Below are positions 1-8,314 of a DNA stretch of 64,000 nucleotides, in pieces (the first letter of the stretch is position 1; each line of letters opens with the position of its first letter). Made by a program: the position numbers and the translations under genes. This DNA is from GCA-003244245 sp049673305. Lineage in GTDB: Bacteria; Actinomycetota; Actinomycetes; Mycobacteriales; Pseudonocardiaceae. The DNA lies in assembly GCA_049673305.1 (NCBI GenBank), contig JBATXM010000222.1, forward strand, positions 1 to 64,000, in the 5' to 3' direction. The notes beneath the pieces were generated by a model, which was not told the origin of the DNA, did no database searches, and saw only the letters and a program-made list of their open reading frames with translations.

Positions 1-2
1 GC

Positions 3-131
3 AAACTCGACAGAGAAACAATCAATTTCGCCGGCCAGCGCATCGAGAAAATCACCAACCCCACCCCGACCCAACGGCGCGTCTTCGAGTTGATCGGTGC
101 TCCCATCCCCCTGACCCTCGCCGGCACATAG
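3..131 (+). pseudogene. C-terminal remnant of a probable transposase (cut by window edge)
   Basis: The third reading frame is open from the window edge to a TAG at 129-131 and encodes about 42 residues. It includes the stretch NPTPTQRRVFELIGAPIP, which resembles the extreme C-terminus of IS1634-like transposases as I remember them. Only the tail is visible, so neither the family nor whether the gene is intact upstream can be settled. If it is a transposase, an insertion sequence lies just left of the serine-cycle operon. Confidence 0.35.
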
Positions 132-168
132 CCACGAACACCGACCCAGCCGACATCAAACCCGCAGC

Positions 169-468
169 TCACAGCCACGCACGCCCACAAAGATCAAGTA
201 AGTTCAGCTTAAGGTCGTCACTGAGCAGAGCGTGCTGCTTGCCCTCAAGTGTGTCCAGCTCCCGAATCGCACCAGGGGTCGCCATGTGGAGCCGAATGGC
301 GATCTGGAAGCCGCCCCCAACCGTCATTCGGCTCCGAACGGCGGCAACAGCTCGGAGTGTGAAAGTACGCTGGATCGAGACGTTCCCCATGAGATCCAGG
401 TAGCCGAAGCCTCTCCCGTCGAGCACTTCGCGAGTTCTCGAGCTCAGCCATGGAGCGACCACGAGCAC
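169..468 (-). pseudogene. Fragment of a HTH/AbiEi-like regulatory protein (uncertain)
   Basis: A 99-residue reading frame contains APWLSSRTREVLDGRGFGYL followed by DLMGNVSI. This resembles the 'YLDL-GN' motif that I associate with actinobacterial AbiEi-type antitoxin or HTH proteins. The rest of the frame looks unlike any family I know, and a full-length protein would be much longer. It lies between a transposase-like tail and the end of hprA, where gene debris is plausible. I read it as a decayed fragment, but a short expressed protein cannot be excluded. Confidence 0.3.
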
Positions 469-480
469 TGCAGCTCGGGG

Positions 481-1449
481 TCAGGCTACTCGGCAGGGGG
501 GCTCGCGGCCTTCCAGGAAGGCCTGCAGGTTGTCCAGGACGAGCAGGCCCATCGCGGTGCGGGTCTCCAGGGTGGCGCTGCCCAGATGTGGGAGCAGCAC
601 GGCGTTGTCCAGCTCGAGCAACTCCGGGTGGATCTCGGGTTCGTCCTCGTAGACGTCGAGCCCGGCGCCGGCGATCGTCCCGGATCGCAGTGCCTCAACC
701 AGGGCGGCGGAGTCGACCACATCGCCGCGGGCGCTGTTGATCAGGAACGCGGTGGGTTTCATCCGGGCCAGCGCTGCGGCGTTGATGAGGTGGGCGTTCC
801 CGCCGCCGCCGGGCATGTGCAGCGATACGAAGTCGGCCAGCGCCAGGACCTCCTCGACGGTGTCGACCCGGCGGGCGCCGGGGATCCCGTGGTCGGGCTC
901 GACGCCCGCCGGGTCGTAGAAGACCACCGGCATGCCGAAGCCGAAGTGCCCTCGGCGGGCCACCGCCACCCCGATCCGGCCCATGCCCAGGATGCCCAAC
1001 GTCTTGCCGGTGACGTCGGCGCCCATCATGTGCGTGGGGCGCCAGCCGGTCCAGCGTCCGGCGCGGACCTCGCGTTCCCCCTCACCGGCCCGGCGGGCGA
1101 CCATCAGCAGCAGGGTCATCGTGGTGTCCGCGGTGGTGTCGGTGAGCACCCCCGGGGTGTTGGTGACGACGATCCCGGCCTTGGCTGCGGCCTCGGTGTC
1201 GATGTGGTTGTAGCCGACGCCGAAGTTGCCCAAAAACCTGGTCCGCAGCTCGCCGTCGAACAGCTCGGCGCCCAGCCGGTCCGACACGGTAGGCAGCACC
1301 ACGTCGGCCTGCTTCAGCGCGGCACGCAGCCCGTCGGCCCCGAGTGGCACGTCGTCACTGTTGAGCGTGACATCGGTGAAGCGCCGCGCCAGCTCCTGCT
1401 CGACCGAGGCCGGCCAGCGCCGGGTGACGACTATGACGGGTTCGTTCAC
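481..1449 (-). CDS. hprA: Hydroxypyruvate/glyoxylate reductase (D-2-hydroxyacid dehydrogenase)
   Basis: A 322-residue NAD(P)H-dependent D-2-hydroxyacid dehydrogenase. The Rossmann motif GMGRIG is at about residues 155-160. The catalytic triad is visible as Arg241 (INSARGDVVD), Glu270 (VYEDEPE) and His288 (LLPHLGSA). In the serine cycle this enzyme reduces hydroxypyruvate, made from serine by SgaA, to D-glycerate. It is the last gene of a minus-strand operon, and its GTG start overlaps the mtkB stop as GTGA, indicating translational coupling. The family cannot be split into glyoxylate, hydroxypyruvate or 2-ketogluconate reductase by sequence alone. The hydroxypyruvate role rests on the operon context. 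Confidence 0.88.
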   Translation of the reverse strand: MNEPVIVVTRRWPASVEQELARRFTDVTLNSDDVPLGADGLRAALKQADVVLPTVSDRLGAELFDGELRTRFLGNFGVGYNHIDTEAAAKAGIVVTNTPGVLTDTTADTTMTLLLMVARRAGEGEREVRAGRWTGWRPTHMMGADVTGKTLGILGMGRIGVAVARRGHFGFGMPVVFYDPAGVEPDHGIPGARRVDTVEEVLALADFVSLHMPGGGGNAHLINAAALARMKPTAFLINSARGDVVDSAALVEALRSGTIAGAGLDVYEDEPEIHPELLELDNAVLLPHLGSATLETRTAMGLLVLDNLQAFLEGREPPCRVA

Positions 1450-2429
1450 GGCGATCCTCCAGTAGTTCGAAGTGGGGGGGTTGGCCGCTCTTTAGGATGA
1501 TCAACAAGGGGGTTGGTGGCTCTTGGAGAGCTACTAAGCAGGTCGTGCTCGGCGAGCACCTGGGCCACGGTCTCACCGATGCACGATGGGTTCGGTGCCA
1601 TCGTGATGCCGGCGGCGGCCAGGATCTCGGTTTTCTCTTGGGCGGATTCCCCTACGGTGGACACGATCGCGCCAGCGTGGCCCATCTTGCGGCCCTTGGG
1701 GGCGGACAATCCGGCGATGTAGGCGATCACCGGTTTGGTCATGTGATCGCGCACGTAGTCGGCGCCCTCGGCTTCCTGCGGCCCGCCGATCTCGCCCACC
1801 ATCACCACCGCGTCGGTGTCCGGGTCGGCTTCGAACAGTTCCAGATGGTCCCGGAATGAGGTCCCGTTGACGGGGTCGCCACCGATGCCGACCGAGGTGG
1901 ACACACCGATGCCCAGGGCCTTCATCTGGGAAGCAGCCTCGTAGCCCAGCGTGCCCGAGCGCCCGATTATCCCGATTCGTCCGGGCAGATAGATGTGTCC
2001 GGGCATGATGCCCAGCAGTGCCCTCCCAGGTGAGATGGTGCCCGCGCAGTTGGGCCCGGTGAGCGTCATCCGCCCCTGAGCCTTGTAACGGCGCATGTAG
2101 CGCTTGACTTGCATCATGTCCTGCATCGGGATGCCATCGGTGATGCAGACGCAGAACCGGATCCCGGCGTCGGCGGCCTCCATGATGGAATCGGCGGCGA
2201 AGGGGGGCGGCACGAACACGATCGAAGCCCTCGCTCCGGTCGTGGCCACGGCGTCTTTCATGGTGTTGAACACCGGACGGTCCAGCACGCGCTCACCGCC
2301 CTTGCCCGGGGTGACGCCAGCGACCACGTTGGTGCCGTAGGTGATCATCTCCTCGGTGTGGAAGCGCCCGATGTGGCCGGTGATGCCCTGGACCACTACG
2401 CGGGTGTGCTCGTCGATCAGGATGGCCAT
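1446..2429 (-). CDS. mtkB: Malate-CoA ligase alpha subunit (succinyl-CoA synthetase alpha-like)
   Basis: A 327-residue protein of the SucD/MtkB family. It has an N-terminal CoA-binding fold (VVVQGITGHIGRFH), the TGPNCAGTISPG loop near residues 124-134, and the phospho-histidine motif GHAGAIV with His at about 251. Together with MtkA it would activate malate to malyl-CoA with ATP and CoA. The tail after about residue 300 is Pro/Ser-rich and unlike the core. The next gene upstream ends 5 nt before its start, and hprA overlaps its stop. The assignment to malate rather than succinate is inferred from the adjoining malyl-CoA lyase and serine-cycle genes. Confidence 0.87.
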   Translation of the reverse strand: MAILIDEHTRVVVQGITGHIGRFHTEEMITYGTNVVAGVTPGKGGERVLDRPVFNTMKDAVATTGARASIVFVPPPFAADSIMEAADAGIRFCVCITDGIPMQDMMQVKRYMRRYKAQGRMTLTGPNCAGTISPGRALLGIMPGHIYLPGRIGIIGRSGTLGYEAASQMKALGIGVSTSVGIGGDPVNGTSFRDHLELFEADPDTDAVVMVGEIGGPQEAEGADYVRDHMTKPVIAYIAGLSAPKGRKMGHAGAIVSTVGESAQEKTEILAAAGITMAPNPSCIGETVAQVLAEHDLLSSSPRATNPLVDHPKERPTPPLRTTGGSP

Positions 2430-2434
2430 GTCTG

Positions 2435-3604
2435 TCAGCCCACCTTGGTTACGACGGCGACAGCCTGGTGGGCCGCCGCGGCCAGGGTGTCGGCGGTGAT
2501 GATGGGCAGTCCGGAGTCACGCAAGATCTGCTGGCCCCGCTCGACGTGGGTACCGGCCAGCCGCACCACCACCGGGATCGTGACGTTGATCTCCTTGAAC
2601 GCTGCCACGATGCCTTCGGCGACCCAGTCGCAGCGGTTGACGCCGGCAAAGATGTTGATCAACATCGCCTTGACGTTGGCGTCCCGCAGCACCGCGCGGA
2701 AGGCCTTGAGTACCCGCTCTGGCGACGCGCCACCGCCGATGTCCAGGAAGTTCGCCGCCCGCCCGCCCGCAATTTTGATCATGTCCATGGTCGCCATCGC
2801 CAGGCCAGCACCGTTGATCATGCAGCCGATGTCGCCGTCCAGGCCGACGTAGGCCAACCCACGGTCGGCCGCGTGGCTCTCCCTGGTGTCTTCCTGGCTG
2901 CGATCACGCAACTCGGAGATGTCGAGATGGCGGAACAGCGCATTGTCGTCAAAGGACATCTTGGCGTCCAACGCGACGATGCTGCCCTTGCCCGTCACGG
3001 CCAGCGGATTGATCTCCAGCATGGTGGCGTCCAGGTCTCGGAAAGCCCGGTACGCGCGCTGGAAAACCCTGCTGGCCTCGGCGATCTGCGTCGGTGCCAA
3101 GCCCAGCGCGAACGCGATCTCCCGGGCTTGGAACTCCAGGAATCCCGCTGCGGGGTCGATCGTGATGCGCACCAGCGCTTCGGGCCTGGTGGCCACCAAC
3201 TCCTCGATCTCTACGCCACCCTCGGCCGAGGTGATGATGCACACCCGCTCGATGCGACGGTCCAGCATGACGGCGAAATACAACTCGCGGGCGATGTCGG
3301 TGGCCTCCTCCACGTACACCCGGTAGATCAGCTTGCCCAGCGGCCCGGATTGCCGGGTGACCAACCGCCGGCCGAACATGCCGTTCGCGGCGTCTTGCAC
3401 CGCCCGGTCGGAATGGCACAACCGCACCCCGCCAGCGCCACCGCGGCCACCGGTGTGCACCTGGGCCTTGACCACCCAGGCCGACCCGCCGATCTCGGTG
3501 CACCGGTAGGACGCCTGCTCGGGGCTGTAGGCCAGGCCGCCCCGGGGAATGGGGACCCCGAAACGGGCCAGGATCTCCTTGGCCTGATATTCATGGATGT
3601 CCAT
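2435..3604 (-). CDS. mtkA: Malate-CoA ligase beta subunit (ATP-grasp, succinyl-CoA synthetase beta-like)
   Basis: A 389-residue ATP-grasp subunit of the SucC/MtkA family. It opens with MDIHEYQAKEILARFGVPIP, typical of this family, and contains VVKAQVHTGGRGGAGGV (nucleotide-binding loop). The C-terminal CoA-ligase domain includes LDIGGGASPERV and VVRLAGTHVERG. It pairs with MtkB to form malate-CoA ligase. The gene starts 10 nt after the mcl stop and ends 5 nt before mtkB, consistent with one polycistronic message. Sequence alone does not separate malate from succinate ligases; the gene neighbourhood does. Confidence 0.87.
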   Translation of the reverse strand: MDIHEYQAKEILARFGVPIPRGGLAYSPEQASYRCTEIGGSAWVVKAQVHTGGRGGAGGVRLCHSDRAVQDAANGMFGRRLVTRQSGPLGKLIYRVYVEEATDIARELYFAVMLDRRIERVCIITSAEGGVEIEELVATRPEALVRITIDPAAGFLEFQAREIAFALGLAPTQIAEASRVFQRAYRAFRDLDATMLEINPLAVTGKGSIVALDAKMSFDDNALFRHLDISELRDRSQEDTRESHAADRGLAYVGLDGDIGCMINGAGLAMATMDMIKIAGGRAANFLDIGGGASPERVLKAFRAVLRDANVKAMLINIFAGVNRCDWVAEGIVAAFKEINVTIPVVVRLAGTHVERGQQILRDSGLPIITADTLAAAAHQAVAVVTKVG

Positions 3605-3614
3605 GGTCGCCCCG

Positions 3615-4586
3615 CTAGGCCCGGCTGGTGGCTGAGGCCCGGCTGGTGGCTGAGGCCCGGATCGCCTGGTCCAATGCGATCACCGTCTGAGCCATCCGCT
3701 CCGAGGCAGCGTCGATCATCTTGCCATCCAGCGCTGCGGCACCCTTGCCCTGCGCCGCGGCGTCGGCCAGTGCTTCGATGATGCGCTGGGCTCGGTCGAG
3801 CTCAGCCTTGGGCGGGCTGAACACCTCATTGGCCAGCTCAATCTGGCTGGGATGAATCGCCCATTTACCCTCAGCGCCCAGCGCCGCCGCCCGCCGTGCC
3901 CCGGCGCGGTAGCCATCGGGGTCGGCGAAGTCGCCAAACGGGCCGTCGATGGGGCGTAGTCCATAGGCCCGGCAGGCCACGATCATCCGCGACAGCGCGA
4001 AATGCCACTGATCACCGGGATAGCTCGGGTTCAGGCCACCGATGCTCACCGTGCGGGCCCGGTTGCTCGCCGCGTAGTCGGCCACCCCGAAATGCAGCGC
4101 CTCCAGCCGGCCGGGAGCACTCGCGATAGCCTCCACGTTCGCCATTCCCAGCGCGGTCTCGATCAGCGCCTCGATACCTACCTTGTTCGAATAGCCTTTG
4201 GCCTGCTCCACCTGGTTGATGAGCGTTTCTACGCAGTACAGGTCCGCGGGCACCCCGACCTTGGGCACCAGGATGGTGTGCACCCGGTCGCCTGCCTGCT
4301 CCATCACGTCGATGACGTCGCGATACATGTAGTGGGTGTCCAGCCCGTTTATTCGCACCGACACGGTTTTGCCTTTGGCTGCCCAGTCGATGTCGCGCAG
4401 CGCTTCGATGACATGTCGGCGGGCCTGCTCCTTGTCAGCGGGGGCAACCGCATCCTCCAAATCGAGAAACACCACATCGGCCGCGCTGTTCGCGGCCTTG
4501 TCGATAAAACTGGTGTTCGATCCCGGCACCGCAAGCTCACTGCGTTGCAACCGCGGCTGGCGCATCGGGTAAAGGGTGTGGCTCAC
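3615..4586 (-). CDS. mcl: Malyl-CoA lyase (HpcH/HpaI aldolase, CitE family)
   Basis: A 323-residue aldolase of the CitE/malyl-CoA lyase family. LDLEDAV (about 41-47), VRINGLDT (Arg at about 78), ALIETALG (Glu at about 143) and GVADY (Asp170) supply the expected CoA- and Mg2+-binding residues. It would cleave malyl-CoA to acetyl-CoA and glyoxylate. The reading frame is open far upstream, but I place the start at GTG 4586 because a strong AGGAGG lies 6-7 nt upstream and the codon overlaps the sgaA stop as GTGA. An ATG at 4565 is the alternative. The last residues are a duplicated ASATSR unit encoded by an 18-bp tandem repeat. Confidence 0.88.
   Translation of the reverse strand: MSHTLYPMRQPRLQRSELAVPGSNTSFIDKAANSAADVVFLDLEDAVAPADKEQARRHVIEALRDIDWAAKGKTVSVRINGLDTHYMYRDVIDVMEQAGDRVHTILVPKVGVPADLYCVETLINQVEQAKGYSNKVGIEALIETALGMANVEAIASAPGRLEALHFGVADYAASNRARTVSIGGLNPSYPGDQWHFALSRMIVACRAYGLRPIDGPFGDFADPDGYRAGARRAAALGAEGKWAIHPSQIELANEVFSPPKAELDRAQRIIEALADAAAQGKGAAALDGKMIDAASERMAQTVIALDQAIRASATSRASATSRA
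3618..3653. repeat. 18-bp tandem duplication in the 3' end of mcl
   Basis: The unit ggcccggctggtggctga occurs twice head to tail (3618-3635 and 3636-3653). It is in frame and duplicates six residues at the C-terminus of malyl-CoA lyase, so it lengthens the protein without breaking it. It looks like replication slippage. Confidence 0.9.
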
Positions 4587-5797
4587 CTGGTTCCTCCTCG
4601 GGGACCCGAGTCGGCCTCCAGCGCGGCGGTCGCGCTGCGGTAGTAGTCCTGGGCCGCCGCGACGCCGGCCCCGAGCTCCACCTTGGCCCCGGCGTCGACC
4701 AGCGACATCTCGGCGCTGGCCAGCGCGGCAAGGCACATCACCTCGTTGAGATCGCCGAGGTGGCCGATCCGGAACACCAGGCCCGCCACTTTGGACAGGC
4801 CGCCCCCGAACGACGTGCGATAGCGGTGGAAGCCGATCCGGCAGACCTCCGTGGCATCCACGCCCTCCGGGGTGCGGATCGCGGTGACGGTGTCGGAGTA
4901 CCACCGCGGCTCCAGCGCGCACAGCGACAAGCCCAACGCGCTCACCCCGCGACGGATCCCCTCGGCGAGCCGGTGGTGGCGGGCGAACACCCGCGGCAGG
5001 CCTTCGTCGAACAGCAGGTCCAGCGAGCACCGCAAGCCGTGCAGCATCGGCGTGGGCGGGGTGTAGGGGAAGTAGCCGCGGTCGTTGCTCGCGAGCATGT
5101 CCGCGAAGCTGAAGTAGCAGCGCGGCATCGTGGCGCAGCGGTGCGCCTCCAACGCCTTGGTGCTGACTCCGAGCATGGACATCCCCGGGGGCATCATCAA
5201 GCCCTTCTGCGAGCCGGTCACCGCCAGGTCGACGCCCCAGGCTTCCTGCTCGAACGGGATCGACGCCAGCGAGGACACCGCGTCGACGAACAACAGCGCG
5301 TCCGAGCCGGCCGCGTCCATCACCGCCCGGACACCGGCGATGTCGGAGGTCACCCCGGTGGCCGTCTCGTTGTGGCAGGCGAAGACGCCCCTGATGGTGT
5401 TGTCCTGCGCGAGATGGCGCGCGTAGTCCTCCAGCGGGACGCCCTCGCCCCACTCCCGGTCGACGCAGACCACATCCAGGCCCAGCCGCTTCGCCATACT
5501 GGCCCAGAGGTCGGAAAACTGGCCGAAACGCGACATCAGCACCCGGTCGCCCCGGTTGAGGGTGTTGCTGATCGCCGCCTCCCAGGCCCCGGTGCCAGAA
5601 GACGGGTACAGGAACACCCGGCCGGTCTCGTTGGCGAAGATCTTCTTCAGGTCGGCGAACAGGGGCAGGGTCAACTCAGGGAAATCCGGTGCCCGGTGGT
5701 CTTGCATCGGAACGTTCATTGCGCGGCGCACCGCGTCCGGGACATTGGTTGGACCGGGAATGAACAGGTGCAGGGGTCCGTTGGGCATGGCCGTCAC
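4583..5797 (-). CDS. sgaA: Serine-glyoxylate aminotransferase
   Basis: A 404-residue class V PLP aminotransferase. The N-terminal FIPGPTNVP is the family signature. SSGTGAWEAAI binds the cofactor phosphate, VDAVSSLASIP carries the PLP-pyridine Asp (about 172), and GSQKGLMMPPG gives the Schiff-base lysine at about 198. It transfers the amino group of serine to glyoxylate, giving hydroxypyruvate and glycine, and so closes the serine cycle between malyl-CoA lyase, SHMT and hydroxypyruvate reductase. The GTG start at 5797 overlaps the glyA stop as GTGA; an ATG at 5788 is possible. Alanine-glyoxylate aminotransferase is the nearest alternative. Confidence 0.9.
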   Translation of the reverse strand: MTAMPNGPLHLFIPGPTNVPDAVRRAMNVPMQDHRAPDFPELTLPLFADLKKIFANETGRVFLYPSSGTGAWEAAISNTLNRGDRVLMSRFGQFSDLWASMAKRLGLDVVCVDREWGEGVPLEDYARHLAQDNTIRGVFACHNETATGVTSDIAGVRAVMDAAGSDALLFVDAVSSLASIPFEQEAWGVDLAVTGSQKGLMMPPGMSMLGVSTKALEAHRCATMPRCYFSFADMLASNDRGYFPYTPPTPMLHGLRCSLDLLFDEGLPRVFARHHRLAEGIRRGVSALGLSLCALEPRWYSDTVTAIRTPEGVDATEVCRIGFHRYRTSFGGGLSKVAGLVFRIGHLGDLNEVMCLAALASAEMSLVDAGAKVELGAGVAAAQDYYRSATAALEADSGPRGGTR

Positions 5798-7101
5798 CGC
5801 CCTTCGAGGTTAGGGGTTGGGGGAGTGGGTGCAAGCTGGGGGTACAACGGGTAGTGCTTGGCCAGCGTCCGGGTGCGCTCGCGCAGCGTTACCCGCGCAG
5901 CGTCATCCAGATCGCCGGTGAGCGCCTCGGTAATGATCTTTCCGATCTCGCGGAAGTCGCCTTCCTGCAGGCCCCGGGTGGCCAGCGGGGCGGTCCCGAT
6001 CCGCAGGCCGGACGCGACGGCCGGCGGTCGGGGATCAAAGGGCACCGCGTTACGGTTGACGGTGATCCCGATCTCGGCGAGCCGGTCTTCGGCTTGACGC
6101 CCATTCAGCGGGGATTCCCGCAGGTCAGCCATGACCAGGTGGACGTCAGTGCCGCCGGTGAGCACGGTGAGCCCACCGCCGAGCATCTCCTCGGCGAGCG
6201 CGCGGGCACCAGCGCGGGTGCGCCGCTGGCGCTCCCGGAACGCCGGCGACGCGGCGATCTTCAGCGCGACCGCCTTGGCCGCGATCACGTGCATCAGCGG
6301 GCCGCCCTGCCAGCCCGGGAACGTCCTTGAGTTGATCTTTTTCGCGTATTCCGCCTTGCAGAGGATCATTCCGCTGCGCGGCCCGCCCAGCGTCTTGTGG
6401 ATCGTCGTGCTGACGACGTCGGCGTGGGGTACTGGGTTGGGATGCTCACCGGCGGCGACCAGGCCGGCGAAATGCGCCATGTCCACGAACAGGTAGGCGC
6501 CCACCTCATCGGCGATCTCGCGGAAGCGGGCGAAGTCGAGCTGGCGAGGGTAGGCTGACCAGCCAGCGAGGATCATCTTCGGCCGGTGCTCCTTCGCCAA
6601 CCGCGCGACCTCGTCCATGTCCACCAGCGAGGTTTCCCGATCCACCCCGTAGGGCACCACGTTGTAGTACAACCCAGAGAAGTTGAGCCGCATGCCGTGG
6701 GTGAGGTGCCCGCCATGGTCAAGCTTCATCCCCAAGAATGTGTCGCCGGGCTCCATCAGCGCGCTGTAGACGATGGCGTTGGCCGAGGCGCCGCTATGCG
6801 GTTGCACGTTGGCGTGTTCGGCCCCGAACAGCTCCTTGGCCCGGTCGATGGCCAGCTGCTCAGCGACATCGACGTGCTCGCAACCGCCGTAGTACCGCCG
6901 GCCTGGGTAGCCCTCCGCGTACTTGTTGGTGAGCACCGAACCCTGGCAGTCCAGGACGGCCTGCGGCACGAAGTTCTCCGAAGCGATCATCTCCAGGGTG
7001 TGCTCCTGGCGGGAGAGCTCATTCGCGAGCACCTCGGCGATCTCGGGGTCGACCTCGGAGACCGGCTTTGTCAAGAAGTCAGCGGGCAAGTCAGCGCTCA
7101 T
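5794..7101 (-). CDS. glyA: Serine hydroxymethyltransferase
   Basis: First gene of the serine-cycle operon, 435 residues from the chosen start. Family signatures include ASENFVPQAVLDCQGS, NKYAEGYPGRRYYGGCEHVD and STTIHKTLGGPRSG, where the lysine binds PLP. It makes serine from glycine and methylene-tetrahydrofolate, the C1 entry step of the cycle. The frame opens at 7143, but I prefer the ATG at 7101 (MSADLPADFL) because the added 14 residues look non-conserved and GAAGG lies about 8 nt upstream of it. The stop overlaps sgaA. A TATAGT hexamer at 7302-7307 on this strand could be a -10 box, but no good -35 accompanies it. Confidence 0.93.
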   Translation of the reverse strand: MSADLPADFLTKPVSEVDPEIAEVLANELSRQEHTLEMIASENFVPQAVLDCQGSVLTNKYAEGYPGRRYYGGCEHVDVAEQLAIDRAKELFGAEHANVQPHSGASANAIVYSALMEPGDTFLGMKLDHGGHLTHGMRLNFSGLYYNVVPYGVDRETSLVDMDEVARLAKEHRPKMILAGWSAYPRQLDFARFREIADEVGAYLFVDMAHFAGLVAAGEHPNPVPHADVVSTTIHKTLGGPRSGMILCKAEYAKKINSRTFPGWQGGPLMHVIAAKAVALKIAASPAFRERQRRTRAGARALAEEMLGGGLTVLTGGTDVHLVMADLRESPLNGRQAEDRLAEIGITVNRNAVPFDPRPPAVASGLRIGTAPLATRGLQEGDFREIGKIITEALTGDLDDAARVTLRERTRTLAKHYPLYPQLAPTPPTPNLEGR

Positions 7102-7468
7102 CGGTGAACCTTCAGCTCGTAGGGAGGCGGACGAGGCGGCCATGGATCAGAACCTACCGCCGTCGAGGCTCGTGAACTCGTGATCGGCGAACCCCCCTGC
7201 CCGAGCAGCATATCGGCGCAGCGCCCGCACAGACAGCCCTGTCTCAAGGAACGTTCCCAGGCCCGGAGCAGCGTACACCGAGGGCGGTCGCGGGAGAAGA
7301 GACTATATCAATGAAAGCGATCGTGTGCACGATCGGTACCTGAGCGCGGTGCAGCGCAAGATAAGTCAACAACTTGTCCCTTGAGCGGTACGCGGCCCCC
7401 GGTTCGTTCATGATGATGGTTTCTTCGGATGCCCACAGTGTTAACGCTGGAATCACGATTCCTGGTCC
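7102..7468. other. Leader/intergenic region upstream of the serine-cycle operon
   Basis: About 365 nt without a convincing gene. A 70-codon minus-strand frame (7244-7456) has no recognisable motif and no strong ribosome site. I looked for glycine- or THF-riboswitch cores on the minus strand and did not find one by eye. A possible -10 (TATAGT, 7302-7307) would give a leader of about 190 nt for glyA. Confidence 0.4.
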
Positions 7469-8308
7469 TCAGAGTAGTCCTCTTAGTAGTGCGGCCTGCT
7501 CGACATCCTTGCGAAACTGTCCCAAGCTCGCGAGGTTGTACATACCGTCGATCTGCTCGCTCGCCCACAGATCATATCTTCTCCTAAGATCAGCCTTGCG
7601 ACTCTTCCATCCAATGCCATCGATTACGGCAATAATGTACTGTCTGGGGAGTCGAACGTCTGCTATCTCCTCAATTTCACGAACGGCGTCAGTGAGCTTT
7701 GAACCTGTGGAGTCAAATGCCTTCGCTGCAACCACGATTGCAGCGTTGTCTCCATGAGGAATAACGAGATCACACGGCGCTGTCCGATTGTTTCGGCCAC
7801 CGAACCGGGTCCGGGTTTGGCACATGAGCCCAAGGTCTGCTGTGATTGCTTCGATGTCGTCTTCAACCTTCCGCCCAGAAACGCCAGCACGCGTTGCTGT
7901 CAGTCTCGTGCCGGCTCTGGCGACGAGAATGTCACCGAAGTCGTAGCTGCGGTCTCGTTGCACGCTGACGAGCCGAACGACGTCGTACTCCTCGTCGAGC
8001 ATAGTGATGAGCGCGTTCGCTCTCTTCCGGGCAAGCATCTGCCAAGCTGAACTGTCGAAGTGATCCTTCAGCGTGTTCTTCAGCTTCTCCCGCGAGAGGC
8101 CGACGGCAAGACCTAGCGCCGGTACCCATTTCGGGTGATCGGCAACCCAAACTGCGAGAGAATCGATCGAGATGTCGTCTAAAACCGAAAGACTGTGAGC
8201 AGCGTCCTTGATTTCTGAGGCATCCGCCGAGGGTCCGGTCGGATCTACATGGGCGGTCAGGCGACCAAGGGACGACACATAGTCTTCAAAAGATGGAATA
8301 TCAGGCAC
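7469..8308 (-). CDS. DpnII-like type II restriction endonuclease
   Basis: A 279-residue protein directly downstream (6 nt) of a Dam-type methyltransferase on the same strand. The C-terminal half contains PCDLVIPHG (Asp180), then IVVAAKAFDSTGSKLTDA. The latter strongly resembles the catalytic strand and 'GSK' segment of DpnII-family nucleases. The usual (D/E)-x-K triad is incomplete: the residue two before Lys196 is alanine, so activity is not certain. An acidic cluster near 149-153 (KVEDDIE) may supply a missing carboxylate. The predicted site is GATC-like by analogy only. Base composition is lower in GC than the surrounding core genes, which fits acquisition as a module. Confidence 0.75.
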   Translation of the reverse strand: MPDIPSFEDYVSSLGRLTAHVDPTGPSADASEIKDAAHSLSVLDDISIDSLAVWVADHPKWVPALGLAVGLSREKLKNTLKDHFDSSAWQMLARKRANALITMLDEEYDVVRLVSVQRDRSYDFGDILVARAGTRLTATRAGVSGRKVEDDIEAITADLGLMCQTRTRFGGRNNRTAPCDLVIPHGDNAAIVVAAKAFDSTGSKLTDAVREIEEIADVRLPRQYIIAVIDGIGWKSRKADLRRRYDLWASEQIDGMYNLASLGQFRKDVEQAALLRGLL

Positions 8309-8314
8309 TCAAGG

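Noticed and set aside
232..1500. A 422-codon plus-strand open frame opposite hprA
   Set aside because: It is a GC-bias shadow of hprA: the protein is low-complexity Gly/Ala/Arg/Val with no motif, while the minus strand encodes a clear dehydrogenase.
3615..5453. A 612-codon minus-strand frame suggesting a fusion of the aminotransferase region with malyl-CoA lyase
   Set aside because: The first 288 codons are an out-of-frame reading of sgaA. The real mcl start has a strong ribosome site at 4586.
7238..7252. Palindrome ggaacgttcc as a possible LexA-type box
   Set aside because: It lacks the spaced actinobacterial LexA consensus and no SOS gene follows it.
7144..7300. Possible glycine or THF riboswitch upstream of glyA
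   Set aside because: The conserved cores of these riboswitches were not found on the minus strand by eye; a covariance-model search would decide.
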